Part shown: positions 1 to 10,770 of the stretch, piece after piece
Numbering within the stretch: the stretch's first letter is position 1
How the letters are laid out: the number at the start of each line of letters is the position of its first letter
Source of the DNA: Isoetes taiwanensis
Taxonomy: Eukaryota; Streptophyta; Lycopodiopsida; Isoetales; Isoetaceae
Length of the DNA stretch: 64,000 bases
NCBI GenBank assembly: GCA_021234155.1
Contig: JAJEKV010000025.1
Coordinates: forward strand, 2,999,339-3,063,338
Direction of reading: 5' to 3'
The notes under the pieces: model-generated
What the model was told of the DNA's origin: nothing
Database searches by the model: none
Seen by the model: the letters and a program-made list of their open reading frames with translations, nothing else
Position numbers and translations under genes: made by a program

Positions 1-248
1 CCCCAACCTCAAGCTGTTATTTGTATCAGTGATTCTGGTATACCAGCCTTCAAACGATTGGAACTCTCGCTGAAGCAAGCATCGGACTCAGTTTGCATCC
101 CTAAATCGGCATAAAAATGCTGCATCCTATTATTGGCTAAAAGAACTGAACTATCCGGCCATAGCAATAAGGAAACCATAGTTAGGCAAGAACTGGTACA
201 TTTTTGAACCGTAACATGAAGAAATCGGTGCAAACAAGCAAGGGCGAC

Positions 249-529
249 CTCCAATGCGTTGGCATAACATTGTAAGGCCTCCGTATATTTCCCCAAAACA
301 TATAGGTCATTGCCCTCTGCTTTGGCCGAATTAGCCTGACCCAATTCTCTCTATACCCAAAATAAACCTCTCAAATAAGAAGCTGATAACATACTGAATA
401 AGAGAAAGAAAAGGAATAGCACCATCGTCAAAAAACCCCACCTGATGCTTCAGACTTTGAATCATCATTACTTATCTCTTTTTCTTCACCTTCACTGGCA
501 GTTTCAAATCCGTCGCCCTCTTCATCCAT
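249..529 (-). CDS. TTC1-like TPR protein, first exons (partial)
   Basis: Two coding segments are visible on the minus strand. Exon 1 starts with ATG at 529 and reads MDEEGDGFETASEGEEKE, an acidic N-terminus typical of plant TTC1/TPR1-like proteins; it runs to a donor near 437-445. Exon 2 begins after a TATAG acceptor at 351-355 and encodes the start of a TPR region, with QANSAKAEGNDLYVLGKY followed by TEALQCYANALEVA. Members of this family are small cytosolic co-chaperone-type TPR proteins. Similarity stops at about 249, after which the open frame to position 9 no longer looks like TPR sequence, so the gene either has an intron there or is truncated. Frames join cleanly only if the second possible donor GT (in GGGGTTTTTT) is used. 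The rest of the gene would lie left of the window. Identification rests on motif memory, not alignment. Confidence 0.55.
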
Positions 530-594
530 CGAATTCAACAAGGCCTAGAAGAAAGTCGAGCAAGCAGAAGCAGAGGAGGGAATCGGGATGGTCG

Positions 595-870
595 GAGAAG
601 AGGAGAAGTGATTTTCAAGGACTTTTTAATTTTCATGGCCGTCGGATGCGAAATTAAGAAATCTAATGGTTGAGATTAAAAACAGCTGACGTGGCACGAC
701 ACGTGGCATAGCTAGGAATGCAGGAAATCGAGCAGGGGGGTTAGGCAACCCTGCTAAACAGCTGACGTGGCACGACATGTGGCATAGCTAGGAATGCAGG
801 AAATCGAGCAGGGGGGGTTAGGCAACCCTGCTAAAAAAAAAAACTAGCAGAAATGGAGGGTTGAGGTGAA
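595..870. repeat. Promoter-like block with 76-bp tandem duplication
   Basis: Positions 680-755 and 756-832 are near-identical copies of a 76-bp unit containing GCTGACGTGGCACGAC, CACGTGG or CATGTGG, and GGTTAGGCAACCCTGCTAAA. The ACGTG cores match the G-box/ABRE type bound by bZIP factors. The block lies directly upstream of the minus-strand TTC1-like ATG at 529, so it probably includes its promoter. A single-copy version occurs at 28320-28520. Confidence 0.6.
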
Positions 871-1144
871 GGTTAGGGCGGGGATGGCTTAATTTTGACA
901 TGATTGTGTTATGGAGTTTGTGGAGTTTACATGATCTTATCTTATATTATATAATGTTATAGGTTATGTCTTGAATCACGCCCTAAATTGGTGGGCTGAG
1001 ATTCCATCTTTTGATCCTACGGTTGAGATTTGATGCAGCAGTACCACTGTTTAGTTTGGGGCTATGGCGCCGTCGAAACAGTAGCTGGTAGATCACAAGG
1101 GGCCATCGATTGGGAAGGCAAAGGGCAAAGGCTAAGGCAGGATA

Positions 1145-2525
1145 ATGGCTAATGCATGGCACAACCCAGATCCGACTACTGGAGCCGATGCATCAGGCCA
1201 GACTTTTGTTGCCCACATGGGCTTATCGAAGCTCTTCTTGAAGAGCTCTTCATCTCATCAGAACGAAGCTTTGTGTCAGGCTTTTCACTTTGGAGCTAGC
1301 CGAATCTATCCTTGGTTCCTTCAGGCAATGTTGGAAAGCTCAAAAAGTGGACAACCTTCCAGATGTTCATAAAATTACCAAGTTTGTGTCAAATATTTTC
1401 AGGTATCTTCTATCATGAGAGTAATTTACTTTGTTGTTTTGTTTGAGGAAACTATTACATCTGCATGTATAATAAGAATGCTACATTTCACTAGAGAAGT
1501 GTATGTTTGGCTGGGTTGATTGATACAATCTCATCAGTCAATAGAACAATTTGATATGCACCTATTATTGTTGAATATAATATTATCTGCTTTGGACAGA
1601 TAAATGGGAACATCAAACTTTTGTGTGGTGAACACACAAAATTTTGCTTGACTGGATTCTTATATATTATCGCTGTAATTTAATAAACATTATAGCATTA
1701 TGCCCCATCAAATACTTGCAATTTATAGAAACATTGAATATGCTATCTAATAAAGAAATACATTCGTTTCTAGGTTGAAATTGAGTCTAGCCACTATAGA
1801 GGAGGGTGTTCCCTGTTTAATGGATGTATTGAAAGCGGCAGCCAAATTATGCCTTGAGCAGTTACATTGGTGGGATTATAGCATTCCTGGCATGGTGGAC
1901 ACTGCCAAAATTCTCACTGTTTTGAGGGAGAAAGGCATGATTTCTAGCATTGGTACATAAATATGAACATAGAAGCATAGATAAGATAGTCGATGCAGGG
2001 GTGCTTACTGTATGCAACCAGGTTCCATTCTCATTGCTAGACAGGAGGCCCCTTAGATACATGGTACGTTACTGGAAGAAGAGAAATATTAAGCTTCTGG
2101 GATAGGGATCTCCATGTGGAGGCTTACTTCTAGATAATATAGTGGAGAGGGTAAGAAAGGCATGTTTGGACTGTCAAGTTCGCCCTTTTCCCGATTTGAA
2201 CACGTTCAAAGGGCAGAAGAAATCCTTTGCTGCCATATGGGCCTTGGGTTTGCAAGTGAAAGCAAGGTTCATAATGGAACTGGAGACATGGTCATTAAAC
2301 GAGAAGTATTCTTTGCACATCCAGAGATGCAACAGACCTTTTCCATAGGTGCCCCATAGAGGCAATTGTATATGTCATGGAAGAAATGAAATTTGAGATT
2401 GAGCTCATTAAGCCTACATTCCCATACTCAAAATGCATTTGTCATGCTCAGAATGCAGGCTCAATTAGCAGGAGCAACATTGCTAAAGAAGCAGCCATAG
2501 CCAGACCTTCCATGTATGCCTAAGG
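1145..2525 (+). pseudogene. Decayed multi-exon gene remnant, family not recognised
   Basis: Several plus-strand segments look protein-coding but do not join into one frame. 1145-1372 opens with MANAWHNPDPTTGADASGQT; near its end another frame reads KVDNLPDVHKITKFVSNIF and stops at a good donor (TTTTCAG|GTATC, near 1401). 1775-1960 reads LKLSLATIEEGVPCLMDVLK after a CTAG acceptor. About 2162-2358 reads GLGFASESKVHNGTGDMVIK. About 2360-2522 continues EAIVYVMEEMKFEIELIKPT and ends in a stop. Frame changes inside the first segment suggest small indels. No domain was recognised. It ends about 85 bp left of the TIR element, so the element may have landed in its 3' part, but no continuation was found beyond 15081. 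Confidence 0.35.
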
Positions 2526-2607
2526 TGCACAAAATTTTAGCATCTTATTTATTTTCCAATGCTTTCTCAATATCCAGGATAGAGACAAATCGAAAAACTA
2601 AAGGTGA

Positions 2608-2633
2608 AAAGTCGTATTTAATTAAAGTGGGAC
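2608..2633 (+). repeat. Left terminal inverted repeat of the 12.5-kb element
   Basis: Twenty-six bases are identical to the reverse complement of 15056-15081. Just inside, the two ends share only a loose GGGAC/GGGAA-rich composition. Confidence 0.85.
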
Positions 2634-2804
2634 AAATCTTGAATTTTGGGACTCGGACTGAAAATGGGACTCACACACCATAAAAGAAATTTCTGAATTG
2701 ATTGCTTGAATAGAATTACACATGACACACATAGAATTGGGTTACTTGTTTTCCTCATAAATTTTACAAACCACTAGTTGAGAAAGTTTTCAAACTTCTC
2801 AATA

Positions 2805-5730
2805 TTATGCACCCTCATACAATGATATAGCATGGAGGTTGCTCATGGCCTTGTCCATCTCCTTTCTTGGGATCTTGTGTGTGTTGTCTTTTGCAATGTG
2901 AGAACTTGGATATGACCATACCACACACTCCACCAATTCCCTCCTTTGAGGGTCAGCATAATTTGCCCTCCACTTCTTCTCCCAAAGAAATGATTGTATT
3001 GCTCCTTCAAGTTGCCCTTCTTGTGCCTCCCAATGGGCTCCCAATATTGAATTTGGAATCCGGGACGCTAACTCCTCTCCATCGGGCATAGTGGTGGTCA
3101 CATCAGAGAGTGCCACCCCTAACCATATTGGACAGTCCTCATCATCAGGCCTTACTAGCACAAAGTATCCTTCCTTGATGTCCTCAAAGGGATCCCACTC
3201 AGGAAGATCAAACCACTTCGGCTTTGAGGCCTTACTTCCCACAAACCACTTGGAACCCTTGTTGGGACCCAAGTGAGCATTCTTAGACGTGCTTGCACCT
3301 TGAGAACCCTCCCATCTTGACTCTGGCAAGAACCCGTCTCTTAGCTCCCTCCCACATGGTACATTCGGTTTCTAAGCATGTCACAACTTTCTCCCAAAGA
3401 TTTGATTAGGGAGTCCATTTGATTTTTCTTAAGAGTGGAGGTGTGCTTTCCATTTCGAACATCATCCCAGTGCGTTATGTAATCCTTGATGCCCTTCACC
3501 AGTTGGCTAGAGTCTTTGACTGTCTTGAAGGGAGGTAGTGGTTTTGGCTGCCCTTTAGGAATGAGAACTTCACCAGCAGCACCCCTTTGCCACAACTCGA
3601 TACCTTGTACAGGCATCCACAACTTGTCACCTGGTCTCCACTTATATTGCATGATTGGTATTCCATCCCTAACCCAAAACTTGAATTGAAGTGGCTTTGT
3701 GTGTCCTGTCAACTGGTCCTTGCCATCTAGCAAGTATCCTTCTACAAATGATTTCCAATCACGCAACCTCATCCATCAAGAAAGCCATTGGGTTGGGGTC
3801 AATGCGACTCTCAAACACATCCATTAGTTCGGGGAGAGTGGTCACGTTTTTTTCTCTCTTGAGCTTGGTGGAGAAAGTTCCAAAGAATCCATCTATATCA
3901 TCATGCGTATGCCCAACCATCATGAATCCCACTTTCACAACTTTGAGTACTCCCCACTTTTGCCAAGTATGACATTGCCCCAAACATCCATCTATTCTTG
4001 TTTTCTTTCCAACAGGTTGTCCAACTGAACACATAGCTCCTCAAGCGTTGATTTCTCAAGTAAGGGGAAATCATCCCAAGTCCTCCTTGATTCACTAGAC
4101 ACCTTGGATGTGAGCTTTTTATATCGCCTTTGGTAACAAAGCGGTTGATCATCCATCAAAGCCTCAAAAATGGGTGTTTGAAGGGAATACCTCCTCCCTT
4201 CTATCGATCCTTTCTCTAGTGTTCTCGAGGCACTTGAAAATAGAGCTCACATGGAAGTTTGGATCATCTCTCCATAGATCAAGCACAAAATGACCATATG
4301 TTCCAGTTCCATGACCATGTGTTAATACACCTTGGACTTACTTTCATCGAAAAGCGTTTTGACAACGCTTGGGTAAAGGATCTAGCTTTGGCAAGAAAGT
4401 CTTGTGTTGGTCCATCTTATCATGAATTATACACAAAAATTTGTCCTATTTTGCATCTCGGAAAATGTTCTCCACTCGCCAATACAACTGTCTACATGAT
4501 ATTTGGTCCCTTTGGTGATCCGCAAATTGCTCCCTAATTGCCATTCTTTCTTTCTCTATTGCGGTTGATGCAAGTGTATCCTTGAGTTGAATGCAAGTGT
4601 TGCACTTTGAGAATGGCATGTGTTGTAGGACACTCACGCCCCAGAAGTGAGTGCTCCATAACTTGCTGAAATGTGATTGAGAAAGAGGCCTACCTCCAAG
4701 TGGTTTCTAGGATGGAGTTGACCTCCTTAAGGCACTCCTTTTGGATATAGTGTTGTGGCAACACTCTTTGCACCACTCGCACACCGTGCTCGTTCACCTT
4801 CGACTTGTGGGGCATAGATTGAGACATGTATCTCACAAAGCTCTCGAAGGCGCAATGGCCTTTAGAGTATTTGCTCTAGGTTTCAAAGTGAGTGCATTAC
4901 CATGTTGGAACAAAAGTGTGCCCTTTTCTAACCTGCCCCAAAGATTCGTAAAATGAAAACTTGCTCACCCCAAGAATCCATCTCAATGCTCTCATACATA
5001 CCTTCATTCCCCTCAATTGATATAGCAGCCGATCTGTGTGTTTTTTCATCATAGCCGAATTCCTACACAAGGAGTAAATGAAATTAATCCTATCTTTTTG
5101 AAGCTGTCCAATGTATTGGGACCTTATCCGCACGAGGTCATCCACATTGTAATGCCTTTGTGCAATCTAGGTTGCAACACTCTTGTCCCCTAATTGCCTC
5201 CAGGTTTTCTTTGGTTGGTGCCATACTTTCCATCCTTTCTAAATATTTGTCACTTCTAGGCCTCTTGGGCACCTTTTGGTCGCCTTTTATGAAAGACATA
5301 GCGTCTCTTCCTTGTGATCAAAGGATGCTCATCGACCACCAAATCTTCCACATGGCCTTGGGTGGGCCTTGGGGTGTGTAGTTGAAGAGGGCATTCTAGA
5401 GTATCACCATTCTTGTGTGTAATAAATCTAATTGGCCATCTCAACTGAGCTTGGGACTCCAGCAGCCCACGAGCACACAATGCAATCACTAGAGCTTCCT
5501 TGGGACATGATAGTATCAACTTCGATAAGAAGCTTCACAATGCCAACTCCAAGATGTTCATCTCCCAGCCTCTCATCATTCACACTATCAAATGGATCAA
5601 CTGCAGTTATTATGCCCTCTGCAAATACCGTCTGATTGCAAGGGTGCAACAAAAGGCAACCCATCTTCCTCCATTGGAGCCTAGGGCAATGGCCTCCTTT
5701 GGAATTCCCTGGCTCCATTTTACTCATCTC
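2805..5730 (-). pseudogene. DUF7869 transposase-like gene, frame-broken
   Basis: Coding sequence runs on the minus strand but is split over several frames. Near 5730 the N-terminal part reads EGIITAVDPFDSVNDERLGD, like the DUF8039-type N-region of plant transposon proteins. Middle segments (5145-4897, 4637-4446) include CNTCIQLKDTLASTAIEKER, a Cys pair followed by a helical stretch. At about 4060-3830 the hallmark VGHTHDDIDGFFGTFS of DUF7869 appears, preceded by a QLDN motif. The C-terminal parts (3772-3341 and 3329-2805) contain charged, Trp-rich blocks such as FDLPEWDPFEDIKEGYFVLV. DUF7869 proteins are common in transposon-like genes; a nuclease or transposase role is inferred. At least four frame changes mean it is not expressed as one protein unless introns explain some of them. 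The gene sits just inside the left TIR and reads toward it. Confidence 0.65.
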
Positions 5731-5950
5731 ACATGCTCCCTGAATGAAAAAGCTCACATTAAAACCATATAGCCCCAAACACCACAAATATGACCATATG
5801 AACCATATAAAACCATACAAACATATTAAATAAAATCATATTAAATCATACAACCATATTAACTAAAATCATACAACCATATTAACTAAAATCATATAAC
5901 CATATTAAAGCATACAACCACACTCATTCTAAACCATATGTAAACATTGT

Positions 5951-6022
5951 AACCATTGAAACCATATTAAATACAACCATTGAAACCATATTAAATACAA
6001 CCATTGAAACCTTATTAAATAC
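5951..6022. repeat. Three tandem copies of a 24-bp repeat
   Basis: Copies lie at 5951-5974, 5975-5998 and 5999-6022; the unit begins AACCATTGAAACCATATTAA and the third copy has one change. They end a wider AT-rich tract (5760-6050) of degenerate ACCATATTAA units, probably upstream of the DUF7869 gene. Confidence 0.85.
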
Positions 6023-6195
6023 ATAAGATAACATATATAAACATATAACCTACCCTTTCATATTTTGTCATGGCCACGTGGCCTCTTCAGAGGTGAAACC
6101 GCGGTAACCCGCCGCTTTAATCCATAGATCGCCACGTCATGGAGGGCATGGCCCACACGTGACAATGGTTTTATTATTGCACTTTTACGAGGGTC

Positions 6196-6226
6196 GAGGG
6201 TGCGACCCGTAATTAATCGCACCCTC
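6196..6226. other. 10-bp perfect stem hairpin in a likely promoter region
   Basis: GAGGGTGCGA (6196-6205) pairs with TCGCACCCTC (6217-6226) around an 11-nt loop. The surrounding 6060-6340 has ACGTG boxes (GCCACGTGG, GCCACGTC, CACACGTGAC) and a CT-rich stretch, and lies just before the ATG at 6345. It may be a promoter/5' leader for the plus-strand cargo. Confidence 0.5.
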
Positions 6227-6344
6227 TTCCTCTCCCCCCACCATTCTTCCTCCCCTGTTTTTTCTCGATCACTCTTCCTCCCCTGTTTCCTTAGGCCCTC
6301 TTTACCGTCGGCGATCGATCGAGCCGGCGATTCAGCGCCATCTT

Positions 6345-6642
6345 ATGGCAAAGAACTTGGTCGACGGATCGGGGCGCTTCGGTGCCGAAGTTCTCGTAGC
6401 AGATTCATTGTTTGGCGTTACCGCGTTCACCGAGAAGAAAGTGAGGCCCTTTTAGTCTTTGCTTTTTAGTTTTCTGTAAGTCCTTTAGTGCATTTTTACT
6501 TATATTACATTTGTTAGAGGCTCTTATTAATCCCCGATACAATTTCTGACGGAACAAATCCTTATTCACGCTTTGCCAGCGACTATACCCACATGGAAGG
6601 CGAACTTCGGAAGCCTCCTCCTCATCCAAACAAATCTTCCGG
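6345..6642 (+). CDS. Two exons of an unidentified cargo gene in the TIR element
   Basis: Exon 1 (6345-6440) reads MAKNLVDGSGRFGAEVLVAD and ends at GAGAAGAAA|GTGAGG in phase 0. Exon 2 (6518-6642) follows a TTTGTTAG acceptor, continues in phase 0 with LIPDTISDGTNPYSRFASDY and ends at TCTTCCGG|GTATG. Splice phases agree, and the first is an upstream ATG after a CT-rich leader, so this looks like a true gene start. No domain was recognised and further exons could not be linked with certainty; the next coding-like segment is at 9433. It lies within the element and transcribes away from the DUF7869 gene, from a shared region at about 5750-6340. Confidence 0.4.
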
Positions 6643-7299
6643 GTATGTTTTTGTAATATCATACCCTTTTTAATCTCATTTTTACAGATTGTTCTCCTTT
6701 GTTCTCTGTCTTTGTTCTCCCTTTGTTCTCTGTTTTCTCATTAATCTCATTAATCTTTGTATTGTTTTCTGTTTTTTGTTATCTTTTTCTTGCTTGTGGT
6801 TGAATTGAATACATTGTACAGGCACAAGTGAGAATAGTGGTTAGAGTAGTAGCAAGCAACCGAGATAGAAATCATCAGAGACTGGTGTTAGGAAGTAAGA
6901 TATTGCAGAGCATTAACAGAAAATAACTAGGAATGTCTTTCTCCCAGCAAGAACTCAGAATAGGAATTGCTTCACAGAATCTCCATTTCTAACTCACAGC
7001 AAATCCACTGCAGGAGACATGCAGAAGGGAGTGGCGAGTTGAGAATACTTCAGCTTGCCAACAGTCCAGGAAGTACAGGCCTTCTTCTCGACTCGCGAGT
7101 CGAGAACTTCTCGACTCGCGAGGCGAGAAGAGGGAGTGTACACTCGGATTTAATTGGCGTGTTGAGGGATTCTCGACTTCCGCGATCCGATTGCACAACT
7201 ACCCAATGTCTTCACATTCTTTAGAACCTCGCTGCGGCCTTCTCGACTCGTGAGTCGAGAATGTGATACTCCGCCAATGGCCCTTTGTGCAGTCGAGGT

Positions 7300-8543
7300 G
7301 CCTCCACCCGCCCGAGCCACTCTCCTTGAACCATGCTCATCGAATATTGCGAAGAGGACGGCCCGACCGGGTGGAGGCCCTACGACTAACCCATCGAGGT
7401 GTTGGTCGCCGACTCGCGTGAGTCCAGAAAACGCAGGCTCTAGTGCACTCTAGACCTGGCTGCAGACAGTCTTAACCACTCTCCTTCTATCTTCCTCCGG
7501 ACATTGCGAAGGGAAGTGGTTTTCCTTGTCTGCAGCCAACTCTTAGCAACCCAATTCTCACGTATTGTGGTCGCAATGGCCTCTACCCAATCAAAGACCG
7601 TCTCCTTGAACCATCTTCGCCGAATATTGCGAAGGGATGGGCTCGATTGGGTGGAGGCCTCGGCGACTAACCCGCGAAGGTCTTGGCAGCTTTCACCACT
7701 TCGTGAGTCGAGAAAACGGCCAGCTCTAGTGCACTCTAGAGCTGGCCTGCAGACAGTCTTAACAACTCTCCTTCTATCTTCCTCGGACATTGCGAAGGGA
7801 AGTTGTTTTATTTGTCTGCGGAGCCAACTCTTAGCAACCCACAGGAAACCACGAGCTTCGTATGCATTCTCATTTCATGAGTGGGAATGCCTTACCCAAC
7901 CCCGGCACTCCATGTGTACCATCAGGAGTTCGATGGCTAAGGCATTCTCGACTTGCGCAGTCGAAATGTGAACGCAACATTCTCGACTCGCTAGTCGAGA
8001 ATCCTCTAGCCAGCCAATTCTCCTGTGTGTGGTCGCAGTGGCCTCTACCCAGTCAGAGCCACTCTCTGCACAGGGAAACCATAGAGCTTGCTGTCTGCAT
8101 TCTCGCCTCGCGAGTCGGGAATGCCTTAACCAACCGGCACTCCGTGTGTACTAACCGGAGTTCTGGATGGCCAAGGCATTCTCGACTTGCGAGTCGAGAA
8201 TGTAAACAGCGATAACAATCGCATTCTCGACTCGCAAGTCGAGAATCCCTTAGCCAGCCAATTCTCCTGTGTATGGTAGCAGTGGCCTCGACCCAGTCAG
8301 AGTCACTCTCCTTCGAACCATCTTCGTCGAATATTGCGAAGGGGAGGGGCTCGGACTGGGTGGAGGCCTCTACAACTAACCACAGGGAAACCACAGAGAG
8401 GAAGCCAAGGCTTGCATTCTCTACAAGTACTGCACTTTCTATTCTCCTGTTTTTAGTCCCAAGTGCCTCTAGCCATGCGAGCCACTCTCCTTGAACCATC
8501 TTCCTCGAATATTGCGAAGAGGAGTGGTTCGGACGGTTGAGGC
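7300..8543. repeat. Array of six long related hairpins
   Basis: Six foldbacks with arms of about 28-32 bp share an apical region like CATCTTCGTCGAATATTGCG. Arms: 7300-7328/7350-7378; 7460-7487/7508-7535; 7578-7608/7630-7659; 7746-7774/7794-7821; 8284-8315/8337-8368; 8465-8493/8515-8543 (the weakest). Between related hairpins the two arms change together. ACCCAATC pairs with GATTGGGT in the third and ACCCAGTC with GACTGGGT in the fifth. AACCACT pairs with AGTGGTT in the second and AACAACT with AGTTGTT in the fourth. The hairpins alternate with 22-bp palindromes inside larger direct repeats (units near 7840-8020 and 8080-8260). No convincing protein frame crosses the array. Confidence 0.75.
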
Positions 8544-8656
8544 CCCTCCGACTAACTACAAGAGGATGCATTTGAACCGCATCTCACGGGCCTTAGTCCT
8601 AGCGATCTATGTACAACATTCCAAGTAAACAGTCCATGAAAAAACACACCTAAAAC

Positions 8657-8787
8657 GGAACTGTTCTTTACCCCCGATCCATTGTTTCCTTGCCGAGCAT
8701 CTCTCAACCCAGAGAGTAAATCATCTATCGAAGCTGAAAAATGCTCGACAAAGAAACAATGAATCCGTCGAGCTTATCAGCAGTTCC
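8657..8787 (+). ncRNA. MicroRNA-precursor-like foldback (candidate)
   Basis: The arms at 8680-8700 and 8741-8761 pair over 21 bp with two mismatches (one arm is ATGCTCGACAAAGAAACAAT plus G). Pairing resumes outside with GGAACTG (8657-8663) against CAGTTCC (8781-8787). The loop is 40 nt. This size and near-perfect 21-bp duplex are those of plant MIR precursors, but foldback transposon sequence can look the same. It follows the hairpin array by about 110 bp. The strand is arbitrary because the foldback is symmetric. Confidence 0.3.
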
Positions 8788-9270
8788 ATTATTTAAACAC
8801 ATACGGCATGTTCTACAAGCGAAATAACATAGGCATCTCTGAAACTCACCTCTTCACGCAGTAATTCCTTGGGCCACTGTATCACGGATCCCGCAGCCTC
8901 ACCTAGAGTCTTTGCTTCTTCTGTCGGTCTCTTCAAGAGTGTATTCGCATCTAATACTTGTATCCAGCTGCGATTCTCGCAGATCCCGATTCCATATGAT
9001 GTAGAGTTCCCGTGTCTGGCAGCTCCTCTCCGCTTCCTACCTTAGCTCCGTGCTCATCGATCAAATCAACTGCTTGCAATAGGACGCGCGGTCAGGAAAA
9101 ACACATATGCAAGGCGCTGTTAGCAGCTTACCGCGTCGCGGCGCCATTCCGGAAGTCGCTAACAGTCGATGCTCCCCTCCGAACTCGAGGTCCCCAATGC
9201 CGCAGGGAAGATAAACTACGCTCCGCTCACTTAGTCCCTTGATGTGATTAAATTTCGAAATAGTGTTTGG

Positions 9271-9307
9271 GCGGGCTAAAGCCGACCGTGCTGTACCCTT
9301 AGCCCGC
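9271..9307. other. 9-bp stem-loop
   Basis: GCGGGCTAA (9271-9279) pairs with TTAGCCCGC (9299-9307) around a 19-nt loop. It lies in the 9240-9420 gap, which otherwise shows nothing. Confidence 0.4.
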
Positions 9308-9432
9308 TTCTTTTCATAAATGATTGCATGTCCTTAACTTCAAATTAAAGAACACGCCCGATCTTTTTTACATGCAGTCCTAAAACTCACAACGCGCGGA
9401 GGAGACTTAATTTACAGAGGGGTCAGAAGAGG

Positions 9433-9832
9433 ATGAGAGGGCATCTCGACATGACTCCGTCCAAGAAGCTTAGGCCGGGGGGATGCTTCTACCGCCGGCG
9501 GCAAAAGAAGAAGAAGAAGACAAACACCCCAGGTGAGCTCTGAGGTTTTTCTTTTGTCGGAATACCTTAACTGATCCATCCTTTCATCTTGCAGCATTCA
9601 CCGCGGACTCACTGGTGATCACTGGCCGAACTCCATTCTTCGTCATCGAGGGATCGAGACAGAGCTTCTTGAAACAAAGAAGCAGAGATTCTTGGTGGTA
9701 TGTCGAGGTATCGACAAGTGGGAGGAGAAAGTTCTGTTTCTACACCAAAGGGACAAGAAGAGCTCCGGAGACAAGTACAAGAAAATCGGTGTTGTGCTCT
9801 CCGCCTCTCTGCGCCTGATTCAAAGCATTTAA
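9433..9832 (+). CDS. Two exon-like blocks of an unidentified cargo gene
   Basis: Exon 1 (9433-9532) reads MRGHLDMTPSKKLRPGGCFY, then a lysine run, and ends at a strong donor (CCCCAG|GTGAGC). Exon 2 starts after CTTGCAG at 9595. Two frames stay open. Splicing in phase gives AFTADSLVITGRTPFFVIEG and stops near 9818. A different frame looks more protein-like, with LLETKKQRFLVVCRGIDKWE and then KVLFLHQRDKKSSGDKYKKI, and stops at 9832. Which frame is real cannot be settled, and an indel is likely. No domain was recognised. It may belong to the same gene as the exons at 6345-6642. Confidence 0.3.
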
Positions 9833-9911
9833 CACTACATGTCGAGGACCGCGGAAAGAGTAAGTTCTATCGCACCAAAAATTAGCAGTTTCAAATTATT
9901 CTCACTCTTCC

Positions 9912-10556
9912 ATGAGCAAGGCTAAGGGCACCGAAAAAAGGCCGGCGCCTTTAAATTGTCAGAACCTTGGGTGGAAGGATCTGGAAGGGATGAAGGAGGC
10001 CGGAACCCTAACATCCAGGGAGCTTGGTATGGAGATTTCCAGAGTCAGGGAAAAACTGTTCAATACGGGGAGCTTCACTTCTACTGTGCTGAAGACTCTA
10101 CAACACTCTACAGTGGGGAATGAAGTTGTGGTTCATACACAAAAAAGTCCACCAAAAAACAAAGATGGGGATGATGACACCACACGGGAGGAATCAGATG
10201 AGGAAGGAGACGAAGATATGGTCGAGTCCCCAAACCTCGATCCAGATGATCAGATCAGGATTTCACAGAGAGGGGCACAGAAAATGGAGCGTCTAGCTCA
10301 GTATTATCCGTTGGGAATATCACACAAGCTGCTGCTGGACATTAGACGGCTGAAGGTTTGCACGGGAGATGCCGTCTTGTTCAACCACAGGGAATTTAAT
10401 CCAAAGACACATGCCGGAGATTACGAACTGATGGTGCGACATCCCGCTGAGATCCAATGCCCGGATGTCATACCTTTTAGCAGATCGACAGTGAGTTGTT
10501 CAATTTGGAAGTCCGAGGAAGATCCAAGGGAAAAGACGTCGGGTTACGGGTTGTAG
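9912..10556 (+). CDS. Unidentified 214-aa acidic cargo protein
   Basis: A single open frame starts MSKAKGTEKRPAPLNCQNLG. Residues 1-75 are mixed basic and helical. Residues about 80-115 form a strongly acidic tract (DGDDDTTREESDEEGDEDM). Residues 130-205 look globular, with LLLDIRRLKVCTGDAVLFNH. There are no membrane segments or recognised catalytic motifs. It lies between the 9433-9832 block and the 179-bp tandem repeats, on the same strand as the other cargo. The layout (basic N-terminus, acid linker, globular C-terminus) would suit a nucleic-acid or chromatin protein, but that is a guess. Confidence 0.4.
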   Translation: MSKAKGTEKRPAPLNCQNLGWKDLEGMKEAGTLTSRELGMEISRVREKLFNTGSFTSTVLKTLQHSTVGNEVVVHTQKSPPKNKDGDDDTTREESDEEGDEDMVESPNLDPDDQIRISQRGAQKMERLAQYYPLGISHKLLLDIRRLKVCTGDAVLFNHREFNPKTHAGDYELMVRHPAEIQCPDVIPFSRSTVSCSIWKSEEDPREKTSGYGL

Positions 10557-10770
10557 ACGGTCGGCAAGATTGTGAGGGGCTCAAGTATTGCAGACGGAGA
10601 AGGAGGTGCCGCAAGGATCAAGGATAGATATGCCAAGCGAGAGTGCAGAGTTCTTTTGGCGGAGACGCCAAAGAACCGAATCGCCAAAGATTAGCCACGC
10701 TGTAACACAATAGCAGCGAGTGCCGCCTACGAAGGTAAATAACTCTCGAATCTTTCCATTCCGACTTCAG

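Noticed and set aside
7085..8245. CRISPR-like array of short repeats
   Set aside because: The repeats are themselves palindromes, vary in sequence, have irregular spacing and lie in a plant nuclear context with no cas-like genes.
9271..9307. Bacterial-type terminator hairpin
   Set aside because: A stem followed by a few T bases occurs, but rho-independent termination does not apply in plant nuclear DNA.
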